DNA from: JBCCXL01 sp039191605
GTDB taxonomy: Bacteria > Acidobacteriota > Thermoanaerobaculia > Multivoradales > JAHZIX01
Direction of reading: 5' to 3'
DNA length: 64,000 nt
NCBI GenBank assembly: GCA_039191605.1
Contig: JBCCXL010000004.1
Span: forward strand, 186,001-250,000
This document shows positions 52,842-61,365 of this stretch, one piece after another. Numbering within the stretch: the stretch's first letter is position 1; every line of letters starts with the position of its first letter. Both the position numbers and the translations under genes were made by a program. The notes below the pieces were generated by a model. That model saw only the letters and a program-made list of their open reading frames with translations. It made no database searches and was not told where the DNA came from.

Positions 52842-53935
52842 CAGTACACCCCCACCGCAACGCTCTTGCGCAGGCTGGAGAGCAGCCGTAGGCCAGAGAC
52901 CCCGTCCCAGGGATAGAGCTCGGTGGGCGCTTCCCGCTCCCCCTCGTCCCGCTCCGCGAAGCGGGGCACGAAGAATTCCTTGGTCAGCGTGGTCAGCAGC
53001 ACCCGCCCCGTCTGGCCGTAGTCCACCACTTGATCCAGATCGTTGGGATCGACAATCTCGAAGACCGCCCGGGGGGCCGGCGGATAGTAGGCGATGGTGT
53101 AGTCCTTGACGCTCTCGTCGAAGGGGCGAGCGGCCGCCAGGCCCATTAGGGTATTGCCGTAGACCGGCTGAAAATCCACCCCGGGCACCAGCTCTTCGCG
53201 GGCGAAGCGATGAAATTGAGCGTTCATCTCCGTACCGCCGCAGAAAATGCCGCTGATCCCCTGGCGCGGCAGGTTGACCTTCTCGCAGAGGGCTTCCAGC
53301 AGCTTCGGGGTGGTGAACACGCAGCGCACCGAATCATGGGCCCGCAGGATGGTGAGGGCCTGACCGATGACGTGATCCTTGTAGGCCTCCATCTCCTCGA
53401 AGCGCTGGGCCTTCACCAGCTTCGAAACCCAGCGGGGATCGAGGTCGACATGGAAGGCGATCCCGCCGCGGTATTGGGCCAGGTGCTCGATGGCCAGCCG
53501 CAGCCGGCGAGGGCCGGAGGGCCCGAGCATCAGCCAATCCGCTCCGCGGGGGAAAGTCTCGTCGGAGAGGGTATCGGCGAAGGCTTCGTAGTCGATGCGG
53601 AAATCGTCGATGCTGATTCGGGACTTCGGCACGCCGGTGGAGCCACCGGTCTCGAAGACCGAGATGGGGCGATCGGCAAAGGCCTTCGGAACCCAGCGGC
53701 GCACCGGGCCGCCCCGCAGCCACTCGTCCTGGAAGTGTCCGAGAAGTTTGAGATCCTCGTAGCCGCCGATCTCCTTGCGGGGATCGAAATCGAGCCCCTC
53801 GGCATATTCGATCCAGAAAGGCGTCCCCAGGTCGGGGTCGAAATGCCAGGCGACGATCTCGCGAACGTGGGCGTCCAGGCGCCGCCGAGCCTCGGCGGCC
53901 TTTTCGGTCAATACGGGGGTCAAGACTTCAGGCAT
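52841..53935 (-). CDS. ANL-family carboxylate-activating enzyme (LuxE/EhpF-like)
   Basis: A 364-residue adenylate-forming enzyme. ATG 53935 follows GGAGGA at about four bases; the frame is open 19 codons further. VFETGGSTGVPKSRISI (about 93-109) is the nucleotide-binding loop of the ANL superfamily in the PaaK-like form. IFCGGTEMN and VYGNTLMGLA are the adenine-side motifs, and DYGQTGRVLLT provides the ribose-binding Asp/Gly turn. The short C-terminal domain matches LuxE (acyl-protein synthetase) and EhpF in size. It should form an acyl-AMP and hand the acyl group to the reductase encoded next (one-base overlap). No acyl carrier protein is encoded nearby. Confidence 0.8.
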   Translation of the reverse strand: MPEVLTPVLTEKAAEARRRLDAHVREIVAWHFDPDLGTPFWIEYAEGLDFDPRKEIGGYEDLKLLGHFQDEWLRGGPVRRWVPKAFADRPISVFETGGSTGVPKSRISIDDFRIDYEAFADTLSDETFPRGADWLMLGPSGPRRLRLAIEHLAQYRGGIAFHVDLDPRWVSKLVKAQRFEEMEAYKDHVIGQALTILRAHDSVRCVFTTPKLLEALCEKVNLPRQGISGIFCGGTEMNAQFHRFAREELVPGVDFQPVYGNTLMGLAAARPFDESVKDYTIAYYPPAPRAVFEIVDPNDLDQVVDYGQTGRVLLTTLTKEFFVPRFAERDEGEREAPTELYPWDGVSGLRLLSSLRKSVAVGVY

Positions 53936-54115
53936 GGATCCTCCGCGGAGTGTTGGAACGAATCGAGGAGCGGCGCCGACAAGGTTTGACAAGGCCTCTC
54001 GGTACGCCTTGAGGAAGGAAGCCTTCGGCGAAGGGAGTAGAGGACCTCTGCCAAAGGTCGCTAGAGACTGGAAAGGCGTCAGGGCTCGATTCGGTGAGAG
54101 ATTGCAGCTGGGAGA

Positions 54116-54154
54116 GCCGTAGCGTCGAGGGCCGTAGCGTCGAGGGCCGTAGAG
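54116..54154. repeat. 15-base tandem repeat
   Basis: GCCGTAGCGTCGAGG at 54116-54130 and 54131-54145, then a partial third copy. Confidence 0.7.
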
Positions 54155-54218
54155 TAGAGAGACGTTGAGAAAGAGACCGTCGGCGCTGCGGTAGATGATT
54201 TGGCGGGAGGGAGCGCTG

Positions 54219-54260
54219 TGGTAGCGATGAGACGAAGCGTGGTAGCGGTGAGACGAAGCG
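54219..54260. repeat. 21-base tandem repeat, two copies
   Basis: Two units (54219-54239 and 54240-54260) that differ at one base. Each begins TGGTAGCG and ends TGAGACGAAGCG. Confidence 0.75.
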
Positions 54261-54292
54261 CGCTAGCGCTCCCCTCTTTAACTCTTCGTCTC
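54250..54292 (-). terminator. possible terminator hairpin after the propeller gene
   Basis: GAGACGAAG (54250-54258) pairs with CTTCGTCTC (54284-54292). The 25-base loop includes its own CGCTAGCG. It is 100 bases past the stop of the minus-strand gene. No U tract, so weak. Confidence 0.35.
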
Positions 54293-54395
54293 AAGACGGC
54301 ACTCGGATGGCCCGAGACGGCGGATCGTCGAGGTCTGGGCAGACCCCGACGATCATCGCCATCAGCTCGTCCCGGCGACCGGCGCCGGGCGGGGC

Positions 54396-55889
54396 TCAGC
54401 GAGCGGCAGCCTCCGCCTGGGGCTTCGGGCTGCTGCCGTCCTTGAGAGCGATGAGCTGGGTTCTCGAAAGGATGTAGAGCACTCCATCCTTGGCCACCGG
54501 CGTGGTGTAGATCGCGCTGCCGACGTTCTGCTCGCTCAGCAGCTTCATCTCCTTACCGGCCTTCAGCACCGCGACGTCGCCGTCCTCATCTCCGAGGTAG
54601 ACCTTGTCGTCAGCGACGAAGGGCGAGCCCCACACCGCGGCGAAGGTGTCGTAGGTCCAGTAGTGCTCCCCGGATTCGGCATCCAGGGCATAGAGGAAGC
54701 CGGATAGATCGGTGATGTACACGATGCCGTCGTGGATCGCCGCGGTGGAGATGGTGCGCTGGAACTCCTCTCCGCTGCGGTGCCAGACCACCGGCCTGTC
54801 GGTGATGTCTCCCTCGGCCTTGGCGGCATTGATCACCCAGAAGTTGCCCTGGCCCTCGCCATGCTCGGGGTCCTGGCCCACACCGATGTACACCCGGTCC
54901 TTATAGATCACCGGCGTAGAGATGATGTTATTGCGGGTGCCGGAACCGCCGAGGCGCCACTCCGAGTCCTTCGGGTTAGCGTCGAACTTCCAGATCAGCT
55001 TTCCATCCTCGGGGGTAAAGCTGTAGACCCAGCCGTCACCGCCGGGAAAGATCACCTGGGGCACGCCGGCGATCACCGCGTAGGAGGGGTTCGCCCAGCT
55101 GCCGTGGAGAATCTTCTCGCCGGGAATGGCGCTTTCCCACACCAGCTTGCCGGTGTTCTTGTCCACCGCCACGAAGCTCGGACCGAAGGGGGACGGAATG
55201 TTGATGTGCCCCTCGTCGACACCGTTGCCGGTAATCCCGTAGATCAAGTTCCCCACCACCAGCGGCGAAGAGGACGCCAGGTTGTGGGGAAAGACGTCTA
55301 GCTCGTTGATCAGATCGAAGGACCAGATGATGTCTCCGGCCTCCTTGCCCTTCTCGTTCTCGTCGACGAAGGGTCCGTCGTTGCCGTTGGCCTGCCCGTT
55401 GACGTCCGCTTTCACCACGTGCGCCTGATTGGAGAGGTAATAGAGGTAATCCCCCTCGATGTAGGGAGTCGAACAAACGCCCTGTAGCGGCCAATCGTGG
55501 ACTCGTCCCGCCGGCAGCTTGGTGTGAGTGATCTGCCAATTGAAATCGCCGGTATCGGCGTCGAAGGCCATCACCACGCCGCGGTCGCCGCCAAGCTCCG
55601 GATTCCGGCGGCCTTCATTGTTGGTGCCGACGAAGACCTGGCCGCCCGCCACCACCGGACCGGCATAGCTCTGAGAGCCTACCGGCTGCACCCAAAGCAC
55701 GTTGTCTCCGGCGTCCACGTCGAAGGATTCGGGCAGGCCGGTCTCGTCGGAAACCATGTTGCGATCTGGAGTGCCGCCGAACATGGCGCGCTCCACCGTA
55801 TCGGCACCGGCCGGAACGGCCAGGAGCAGCAGGGCGCAGGCCGCCGCGAGGGCGGCGCTGAGCGAGAGGGTTGAAGCATTCATCTTCAT
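54396..55889 (-). CDS. PQQ-like beta-propeller protein (fifth)
   Basis: A 497-residue exported protein. A signal peptide covers about 1-30 (ALAAACALLLLAVPAGAD). The propeller has an entrance DRNMVSDETGLP and blades such as AFDADTGDFNWQITH, AVDKNTGKLVWESAIPGEK, YSFTPEDGKLIWKFDANPK and YALDAESGEHYWTYD. It carries Asp-rich loops (VDENEKGKEAGD). It is longer and of a different subfamily from the three paralogs at 42-47 kb, nearer to the large propeller next to it. ATG 55889 is used (AAGGA about 12 bases upstream); 55883 is possible. Separated by 68 bases from the propeller gene upstream, so same transcript. Confidence 0.85.
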   Translation of the reverse strand: MKMNASTLSLSAALAAACALLLLAVPAGADTVERAMFGGTPDRNMVSDETGLPESFDVDAGDNVLWVQPVGSQSYAGPVVAGGQVFVGTNNEGRRNPELGGDRGVVMAFDADTGDFNWQITHTKLPAGRVHDWPLQGVCSTPYIEGDYLYYLSNQAHVVKADVNGQANGNDGPFVDENEKGKEAGDIIWSFDLINELDVFPHNLASSSPLVVGNLIYGITGNGVDEGHINIPSPFGPSFVAVDKNTGKLVWESAIPGEKILHGSWANPSYAVIAGVPQVIFPGGDGWVYSFTPEDGKLIWKFDANPKDSEWRLGGSGTRNNIISTPVIYKDRVYIGVGQDPEHGEGQGNFWVINAAKAEGDITDRPVVWHRSGEEFQRTISTAAIHDGIVYITDLSGFLYALDAESGEHYWTYDTFAAVWGSPFVADDKVYLGDEDGDVAVLKAGKEMKLLSEQNVGSAIYTTPVAKDGVLYILSRTQLIALKDGSSPKPQAEAAAR

Positions 55890-55957
55890 GAGGGGAAACA
55901 TCCTTAGTTCAAATTCTCGGGCTTGGCTCTGGGTCTTGGCGGGCGCCCCCCAAGAGA

Positions 55958-58267
55958 TCAATCGTTGGCGGTCACCGATACGTTGTCGTAGTACACGTCG
56001 AGGGGAGAGTAGCCGTAGAGGCCGGGGCTGCCGCCGACCACCGGAAGCTCGTCCACCGTCTCGGCGGTCCAAGCCTCCGGCTCCGCTTCGTCTCGCTTCC
56101 ATACCTTGGCGCGGATGCGGGTCTTCTCACCTTCGACATCCACCCGCAGCTTCAGGGTGTACCAGGTCTCGACCTCCCAAGGGAAGTCTACGGTCTCCGC
56201 CATGCGCAGCTCCGCTCCCCAGGAGCGCAGCTGGATTCGCTGGTGGTTGCCCTGGAGATCCAGGGTATAGCCAGCGTTCACCAGGCCGAGATCCGGCTTC
56301 CGGCGCCGCAGCTTGGTGGCGTATTGATCCGCCTGAACAGTGTAGCCGGAGTACAGCGGAGGACCGAGGTAAAGGTTGTGGCGATGAATTCCAAGATTCG
56401 ACGGCGGCTTGGCGAGGAAGACGTTGCCATCCTCCGCCACCCGCACCTCGAACTTCGCCTTGCCCAGCCACCACGGGCGATTGCCGCCGGCCTCCAGGTC
56501 GTCGAAATTCTCCGTCCAGGGCAGCGCGCCGCCGGCCCGCACTCGCGTCGCGCCCTGGACCTCGCCCACCGTCGCCACCACCTGGCCGACGGCTCCCTGA
56601 TTCACCTTGCCCAGGGCCAGCTCGGTACCGGTCCCCTGCTCGGCGTTCAGCGAGCCGGGCAATCCGGCGATGCTCCAGGTCGCCTCCACCGGGCCGAGGG
56701 AGCGGCCGAGGGAGTCGTAGCCGATGGCCTCGAGTTGATGGCTGGTGGACTCTGAAATCACCAGCTCCGCGGGCCGCACCTGCACCGTCGCCACCGCAGC
56801 GCCCTCGGGAGCCGCTGGCGCCGGCGCGAGAGCCAGGCCAGAAAGAGCATCACCCTCGTCGCTGGAGAAGGCCGTCCCGGGATCCCCGATGCAGTAGATC
56901 CCCTCTTCCGTGGTGAAGTAAATCCGCTGGTAAGCCACCGCCGGTGACCCGTAGATCTCGGCGTAACGGCCGCTCTCCCCCGGCATGTCGATGTGCACCT
57001 CCGAGAGCTTCTTCGAACCCTCCGCGCCATCCTCGAGGACCAAGATATTGCCGTTGACCTCGGTGATCACGATCTTGTCGTCGACCAGCACTGGCGACCC
57101 ACGGCCCACGGTGCCGTAGTTGATCTCCCACAGCTCCTCCCCGTTCTCGGCATTGAAGACCTTGAGATTGGCGGAGTTGTCGGCGATGTAGAGCCGGCCG
57201 TCCCGATAGCCCGGGGAGGCGTAGCCGGCGATCACCGAATGACGCCACACCTCTTCACCGGTAGCCAAATCGAGAGCGACCAATCGACCCTGGGCGGCCT
57301 CGTCCACGTTCTCTTCTCCGTGGGAGGCATACACCTTGCCGTCGGCCACCACCACCGAGGAGTTGATCCCTCGCTTGGAGAGCTCGAAGCCCCAGAGCTT
57401 CTCGCCGGTATGGGCGTCGAGAGCGTAGATGTGTCCATCGGCATTCCCCCACACCACCACTCGGCGATCGCCGCTCTCGGCAACCACCGGCACCGAGTAG
57501 ACGTTCAGGTCATAGGGCCGTCCTCCGGGGGAGGAGGTCCAGTTGACCGCACCGGTGCGCTTGTCGAAGGAAAAGAGGCGGTCCGACGGACGACCCTGGG
57601 GCCCCCAGCTGGAGCCGATCAGGGGCAGGATCAGCTGATCACCATAGACGATGGGCGAGTTGGTGCGGCCGCCGTAGCCGGAGAAGCGGCCGAATTCCTC
57701 GTGGAGTCGCCGCTCCCAAAGCACCGATCCATCCGCCCCGGAGAGGGCTCGCAGCTGGCCGTCCACCATGAAGTGGAAGACCGTATCCGTCTCTGAATCC
57801 GCCGCTACGCTGCCCCAGCCGACGCGGTTGAAGGGCACGGTCGTGTGGAAGACGGTGTAGCGGTTCTCCCATAGCTTCTCGCCGGAATCCGCATTCCAGC
57901 AGGCGACCACCGCCTGGCGGGTACGACCGTCGCCGCGGCGTCCGCTGGCACACACCCGCTCCTGGAACACCACCGGAGTCGAGCGACCGACGAAATCGTC
58001 CCGCCACAGCTGCTGCGCTCCGTTGAGAGACCAAGCGTCCACCAGGCCATCAACGTCGAGATAGCCATTTTGGTTGGGCCCTCGCCAGGTGGTCCATTCC
58101 GCTTCCAGGCTGGAGCTGGACGAGAGCGCGGGGAGCACCGGCAGCAGCAGGGCGAGCATCAGCAGCGCTGACCAGAGGGCCCCTCGCGAGGTTCCTTCAG
58201 CAGCTCTTCCGGATGCGCTCCCGGACGGGGTGCGGTCATAGACTCGGGACGGATTCATGGTGCACAT
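55958..58267 (-). CDS. large PQQ-like propeller with C-terminal lectin-like domain (sixth)
   Basis: A 769-residue exported protein. A signal segment at about 30-52 is followed by WTTWRGPNQNGY and an eight-bladed propeller (about 55-440: ALSGADGSVLWERRL, ALDAHTGEKLWGFEL, ALDLATGEEVWRHS, VFNAENGEELWEINYG). An Ig-like middle (about 475-570, ATVQVRPAELVISESTSHQLEAIG) is next. A jelly-roll C-terminus (about 580-769, PWTENFDDLEAG... ending YYDNVSVT) resembles 3-keto-disaccharide hydrolase/concanavalin-like modules. This points to binding or acting on glycans or a surface polymer. ATG 58267 has GGAG ten bases upstream. First gene of the cluster after the sigma-54 activator. Confidence 0.85.
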   Translation of the reverse strand: MCTMNPSRVYDRTPSGSASGRAAEGTSRGALWSALLMLALLLPVLPALSSSSSLEAEWTTWRGPNQNGYLDVDGLVDAWSLNGAQQLWRDDFVGRSTPVVFQERVCASGRRGDGRTRQAVVACWNADSGEKLWENRYTVFHTTVPFNRVGWGSVAADSETDTVFHFMVDGQLRALSGADGSVLWERRLHEEFGRFSGYGGRTNSPIVYGDQLILPLIGSSWGPQGRPSDRLFSFDKRTGAVNWTSSPGGRPYDLNVYSVPVVAESGDRRVVVWGNADGHIYALDAHTGEKLWGFELSKRGINSSVVVADGKVYASHGEENVDEAAQGRLVALDLATGEEVWRHSVIAGYASPGYRDGRLYIADNSANLKVFNAENGEELWEINYGTVGRGSPVLVDDKIVITEVNGNILVLEDGAEGSKKLSEVHIDMPGESGRYAEIYGSPAVAYQRIYFTTEEGIYCIGDPGTAFSSDEGDALSGLALAPAPAAPEGAAVATVQVRPAELVISESTSHQLEAIGYDSLGRSLGPVEATWSIAGLPGSLNAEQGTGTELALGKVNQGAVGQVVATVGEVQGATRVRAGGALPWTENFDDLEAGGNRPWWLGKAKFEVRVAEDGNVFLAKPPSNLGIHRHNLYLGPPLYSGYTVQADQYATKLRRRKPDLGLVNAGYTLDLQGNHQRIQLRSWGAELRMAETVDFPWEVETWYTLKLRVDVEGEKTRIRAKVWKRDEAEPEAWTAETVDELPVVGGSPGLYGYSPLDVYYDNVSVTAND

Positions 58268-58773
58268 GCTTCGTCGTCTCCGTGGGAAATCGATCCGCGG
58301 GGATCGAGGTTGGGGTCATCGACGGATAGACCGAGCGGGGTTTGAGTCGAGAGCTCGAGGATCCCCTCGTCTCAGCTTACCGCCCGCGCTCGATCTGTCG
58401 CGAAGATCATGAAGTCAAAGTTCAACGAGCCGAAAGCGCCGCTGGAGGTCTCGGGTCCGAGGCCGGGGGCGTTCCGACGGATGCTCAAGAAGGGCGATGG
58501 CGCGCGTCTCACCGGGACCGAGAAGGCTTCCCCGGGGGCCGAGAGCGGCAGTGTGCTGACTCGCGCTTTCTAAACTAGTACAACCTCACTCACAGTATCC
58601 GAACATCTCGAGGCGGGCAAAGCCTACTACTGGTGTCGGAGAAACTCAAGAAAAGACCAGAGCCCCCAACCCAGCGCCGCGCTTCAGCAACGCAGCCCAG
58701 CGCCATGGACGCATCGCTGAGGGAGCTCTTCGCTGCCAGGCAATCGTCACTCCCGGGGCGGGCGATCAGGAGC
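58268..58773. other. intergenic region between the sigma-54 activator and the propeller cluster
   Basis: No convincing gene. I looked for a -24/-12 promoter (TGGCAC-N5-TTGCA) on the minus strand and found none that fits, so control of the cluster by the neighbouring activator is not shown by sequence. Most of the region is GC-rich without strong repeats. Confidence 0.5.
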
Positions 58774-60486
58774 TCAGAGCTGCAGGCCGAGCTCCGTAGC
58801 TCGCTGCTTGAGGCCGGCGGCGGAGACCTCCAGGTCCTCGACCATGCGCTCCAGGTCCCCGCCGTGGCGGTCTCGGGCGGCGAGGATCTCTTCGGAATCG
58901 AGATCCCCCGCCTTGCGAACCTCCGCGCACTTATCCATCAATACGTAGAGCGAGGGCCGGGAGATGCCCAAATCTTCAGCCGTCGGCTTGACCTGCCAAC
59001 GATTGCGCCGCAGCGCCTCCATCAACTCCTGCTCGCCGACGTCGCTGGGCGGGCGGTAGCGCCGCCGCGGAGCGGGGGCGCGGTCGCGCTCCTTGGTGTC
59101 CAGATCGTCCGCCGTATCCTCGGTGACCACCTCCTGAATTCCGGTAGCGGGTTTGTGACGGGAGGCTTCCCGCAGCAGGCGGTCGATCTCCGGGCTCACC
59201 CGCATCCGGTCGCTGCCGCGACTGGCGATGGCCAGCTGCCGAGAGATATTGCGCAGCTGCCGCACGTTGCCGGGCCACGAATAGCGCGCCAGTCGGGCCA
59301 TCACCGAAGCCGGCATCCAGGAATCCGCCTCGTCCGGCGGGGTCTCCAACCACTCCGGCTCGCCGAGCACCCGAAGCTCCTCGCCGAGAAAGTGCATGAT
59401 CAGCCGCCCGATATCTTCTCGCCGCTGGCGCAGCGGCGGCAGAAAGATCTCGTAACCGGATAAGCGGTGGAGCAAAGGCGCCCGGAACGAGCCTTCGGCG
59501 ATGGCGCGATCGAGATCGGCGTCCGTCGCGGCGATCAGGCGAACGTCCACGCGATGAACGGTCTGAGACCCGACCCGCTGCACTTCTCCGGTCTCCAGCA
59601 CCCGCAGCAGCATCACCTGCACTTCCGGCGGCGTATCGCCCACCTCGTCGAGGAAGAGAGTTCCGGTATCGGCGCGCTGAAAGAAGCCCGGCCGGGCCTT
59701 GTCGGCGCCGGTATACGCCCCCTTCACCGCCCCGAAGAGCTCCGAAGCCGCCAGGCTCGCCGGCACCGCCGCCATGTTCACCGTCAGGTATTCCCGCTGG
59801 CGGCGCCGGCTCGCGTCGTGGATCGCCCGCGCCACCAGCTCCTTACCGGTGCCCGTCTCGCCGCGAAGCAGCACCGGCACCTCGAGATCCGCCACCCGGA
59901 AGATCTCTTGACGCACGCTATCGATGGCGTCCGAGGCGCCCACCAGGTCGAAGTCGTCCCGCAGGAAATGCTCCGCCACCGAGGCGTAATGCAGCAGCAG
60001 GACGATGCGCCCGCCGACCTCCATCACCAGGCCGGCCTCCAGAGCGTGGGGCTCTACCTCGGCCCGCTGATCCAGCGGCTCTCCCTCCAGCTCGAGGCGG
60101 ATTCGGCTCTTGCCCCGCAGGAAGATCACGCCGCCGTCGGCGCGCCGCTCCATGATCAGAGGCGTGCGGCTGAGAAAGACGTCCGCCAGCGGCCGCGTGG
60201 TGCGAGCCGGGTAAACGTCGGAGCCGCTGGAAGTCTTCGAGCCTCGAGTCGCCACCGGCACCGGCCCGGCGGAGCTAAACACCGGCTGAAGCCGGGAGAT
60301 CTCCACCGTCCGCCCCGGGTTGAAGTGGGTGAGCAGGGCTCGATCCCCCACCCGCTGAGCAGAGGGATGAAAGAGGATCGTCAACGCCGGAACCCGGGCC
60401 CGGGTGCGCTGACGGCGCTCGATCTGGTCCGCTACCTGCGAAGACACCAAGAGATGATCGGTTCGGGTCTGAGAAGGATCCACCAT
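58774..60486 (-). CDS. sigma-54-dependent transcriptional activator with FHA-like sensor
   Basis: A 570-residue enhancer-binding protein. N-terminal residues about 35-170 resemble an FHA (phosphothreonine-binding) domain (VGDRALLTHF...ISRLQPVF...SRTPLIMERR). The AAA+ domain has Walker A GETGTGKE, the sigma-54 contact loop in the variant form GAVKGAYTGA (Tyr instead of Phe in GAFTGA), Walker B LFLDEVGD and the second-region SWPGNVRQLRN. The C-terminus has a Fis-type helix-turn-helix (ELMEALRRNRWQVKPTAEDLGISRPSLYVLMDKC). A further helical repeat ending GLKQRATELGLQL looks like a second, degenerate Fis unit. Input would be Ser/Thr phosphorylation, and a transmembrane kinase is encoded at 22-25 kb. 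Target genes are unproven. Confidence 0.9.
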   Translation of the reverse strand: MVDPSQTRTDHLLVSSQVADQIERRQRTRARVPALTILFHPSAQRVGDRALLTHFNPGRTVEISRLQPVFSSAGPVPVATRGSKTSSGSDVYPARTTRPLADVFLSRTPLIMERRADGGVIFLRGKSRIRLELEGEPLDQRAEVEPHALEAGLVMEVGGRIVLLLHYASVAEHFLRDDFDLVGASDAIDSVRQEIFRVADLEVPVLLRGETGTGKELVARAIHDASRRRQREYLTVNMAAVPASLAASELFGAVKGAYTGADKARPGFFQRADTGTLFLDEVGDTPPEVQVMLLRVLETGEVQRVGSQTVHRVDVRLIAATDADLDRAIAEGSFRAPLLHRLSGYEIFLPPLRQRREDIGRLIMHFLGEELRVLGEPEWLETPPDEADSWMPASVMARLARYSWPGNVRQLRNISRQLAIASRGSDRMRVSPEIDRLLREASRHKPATGIQEVVTEDTADDLDTKERDRAPAPRRRYRPPSDVGEQELMEALRRNRWQVKPTAEDLGISRPSLYVLMDKCAEVRKAGDLDSEEILAARDRHGGDLERMVEDLEVSAAGLKQRATELGLQL

Positions 60487-61365
60487 CGAGGTGGATTGTA
60501 CCGCGGATTCGTAATTCGCGGCTCCACCACTTCGGGTTTATCGAGAGTGGTTTCTCTGTATCGCTAAAGAATCCTGGCTGTAGAGAGAATTTTGCTCATC
60601 GAGGGCTATCTCCACTCCGCGTCACCTTCCCGCCAAGAGAATTGAGCTCTCCCCGATAGCGGAAAGGGCCCGCGGCCAGAGGCCGGGGCCAAACGAAGAT
60701 CTCGCTGAGACCTTGGGGTTGGGGCTCCTCGATGAGTCGATAGGTGCGATGCGAGGTTGACCGGGTGTCGATAACGACGGGCCTTGGGGGGCTTGAGACC
60801 GGCCTTCGCATGAAGGGTGCTCACGCGGGCTATCAGCTCAACGGCCGAGAGCCTCCTCGCTACCAAGTCCCCTAATTGCAGAGCTCGTGCCAATGCGAAA
60901 GAGCAGCAAATTCCTAGGATCCCTGCAGGGTGCAGGTGTCTGCGGCGAGCTGTCAGACACGTCGCGAGGGTGTCTGACAGCCGAAATCGTCAACAACGGA
61001 CACCCTCGTCACCAGCGGAAGCGTCCACCCTCACGGCCCCTCCCTGCTGGTGTCCTCCCGTCTCTGCCCTCTCCACAACGCCAGACATCGGTGCTCCCGA
61101 CCTCTCGGCAGGTTCCTCAAGACCCATTCTCTGTGGAGAGCCGCAACCGAGCTGCTCTGGGGAAATCAAGGCGCTCAACCACACCAACCCACCACCGCTC
61201 TTCGAACCGTCCACCAGGAGCTTTTCGATCCAGCCGGCCCATGGGGGCCAGCCGGCCAATGGGGAATCACCCCTCTGCGCTGCTTTAGCTCTGCTCTGCT
61301 CTGCTCTAGCTCCGCTCCGCACTCTCCACCCCGTGCCTCCTAGCCAGCCCTCCAGTGAGCCCTGC
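60487..61365. other. long intergenic region, no gene supported
   Basis: In these 879 bases I see open frames but none with family features or ribosome sites. Contents: paired palindromes at 60950-61008, a 16-18-base direct duplication of CCAGCCGGCC(C/A)ATGGGG around 61231-61265, and a CTCTGCT short repeat at about 61286-61312. It probably holds the promoter of the sigma-54 activator. Confidence 0.5.
60950..61008. promoter_or_regulatory. paired operator-like palindromes with overlapping hairpins
   Basis: TGTCAGACA (60951-60959) and TGTCTGACA (60971-60979) are each palindromic and their centres are 20 bp apart, two helical turns. Together they also form an 11-bp inverted repeat (60950-60960 / 60970-60980). 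CGAGGGTGTC (60965-60974) can instead pair with GACACCCTCG (60999-61008), so the two RNA hairpins would exclude each other. Operator sites or a leader switch are both possible. Confidence 0.55.

Larger units (their letters stand above)
53936..54395. other. intergenic region with short tandem repeats
   Basis: No gene is seen in these 460 bases between two same-strand operon parts. It holds two small tandem repeats and an inverted repeat, listed separately. A promoter for the activating-enzyme gene is likely here, but none is recognisable. Confidence 0.5.

Noticed and set aside
51369..53935. Bacterial luminescence operon
   Set aside because: LuxE- and LuxC-like functions are present, but there is no luxA, luxB or luxD in the window, and the proteins resemble EhpF/EhpG at least as well.
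42317..58267. True PQQ-dependent alcohol dehydrogenases
   Set aside because: No CxxCH heme site, vicinal Cys pair or catalytic Asp/Glu context. The proteins look like BamB/PQQ-like repeat propellers.
58342..58578. Small plus-strand gene (78 codons) before the propeller cluster
   Set aside because: Charged low-complexity translation, no ribosome site and no family; it lies in what should be the promoter region.
60596..60893. Small minus-strand genes upstream of the sigma-54 activator
   Set aside because: Two overlapping frames compete, neither with a ribosome site, recognisable domain or clear codon bias.
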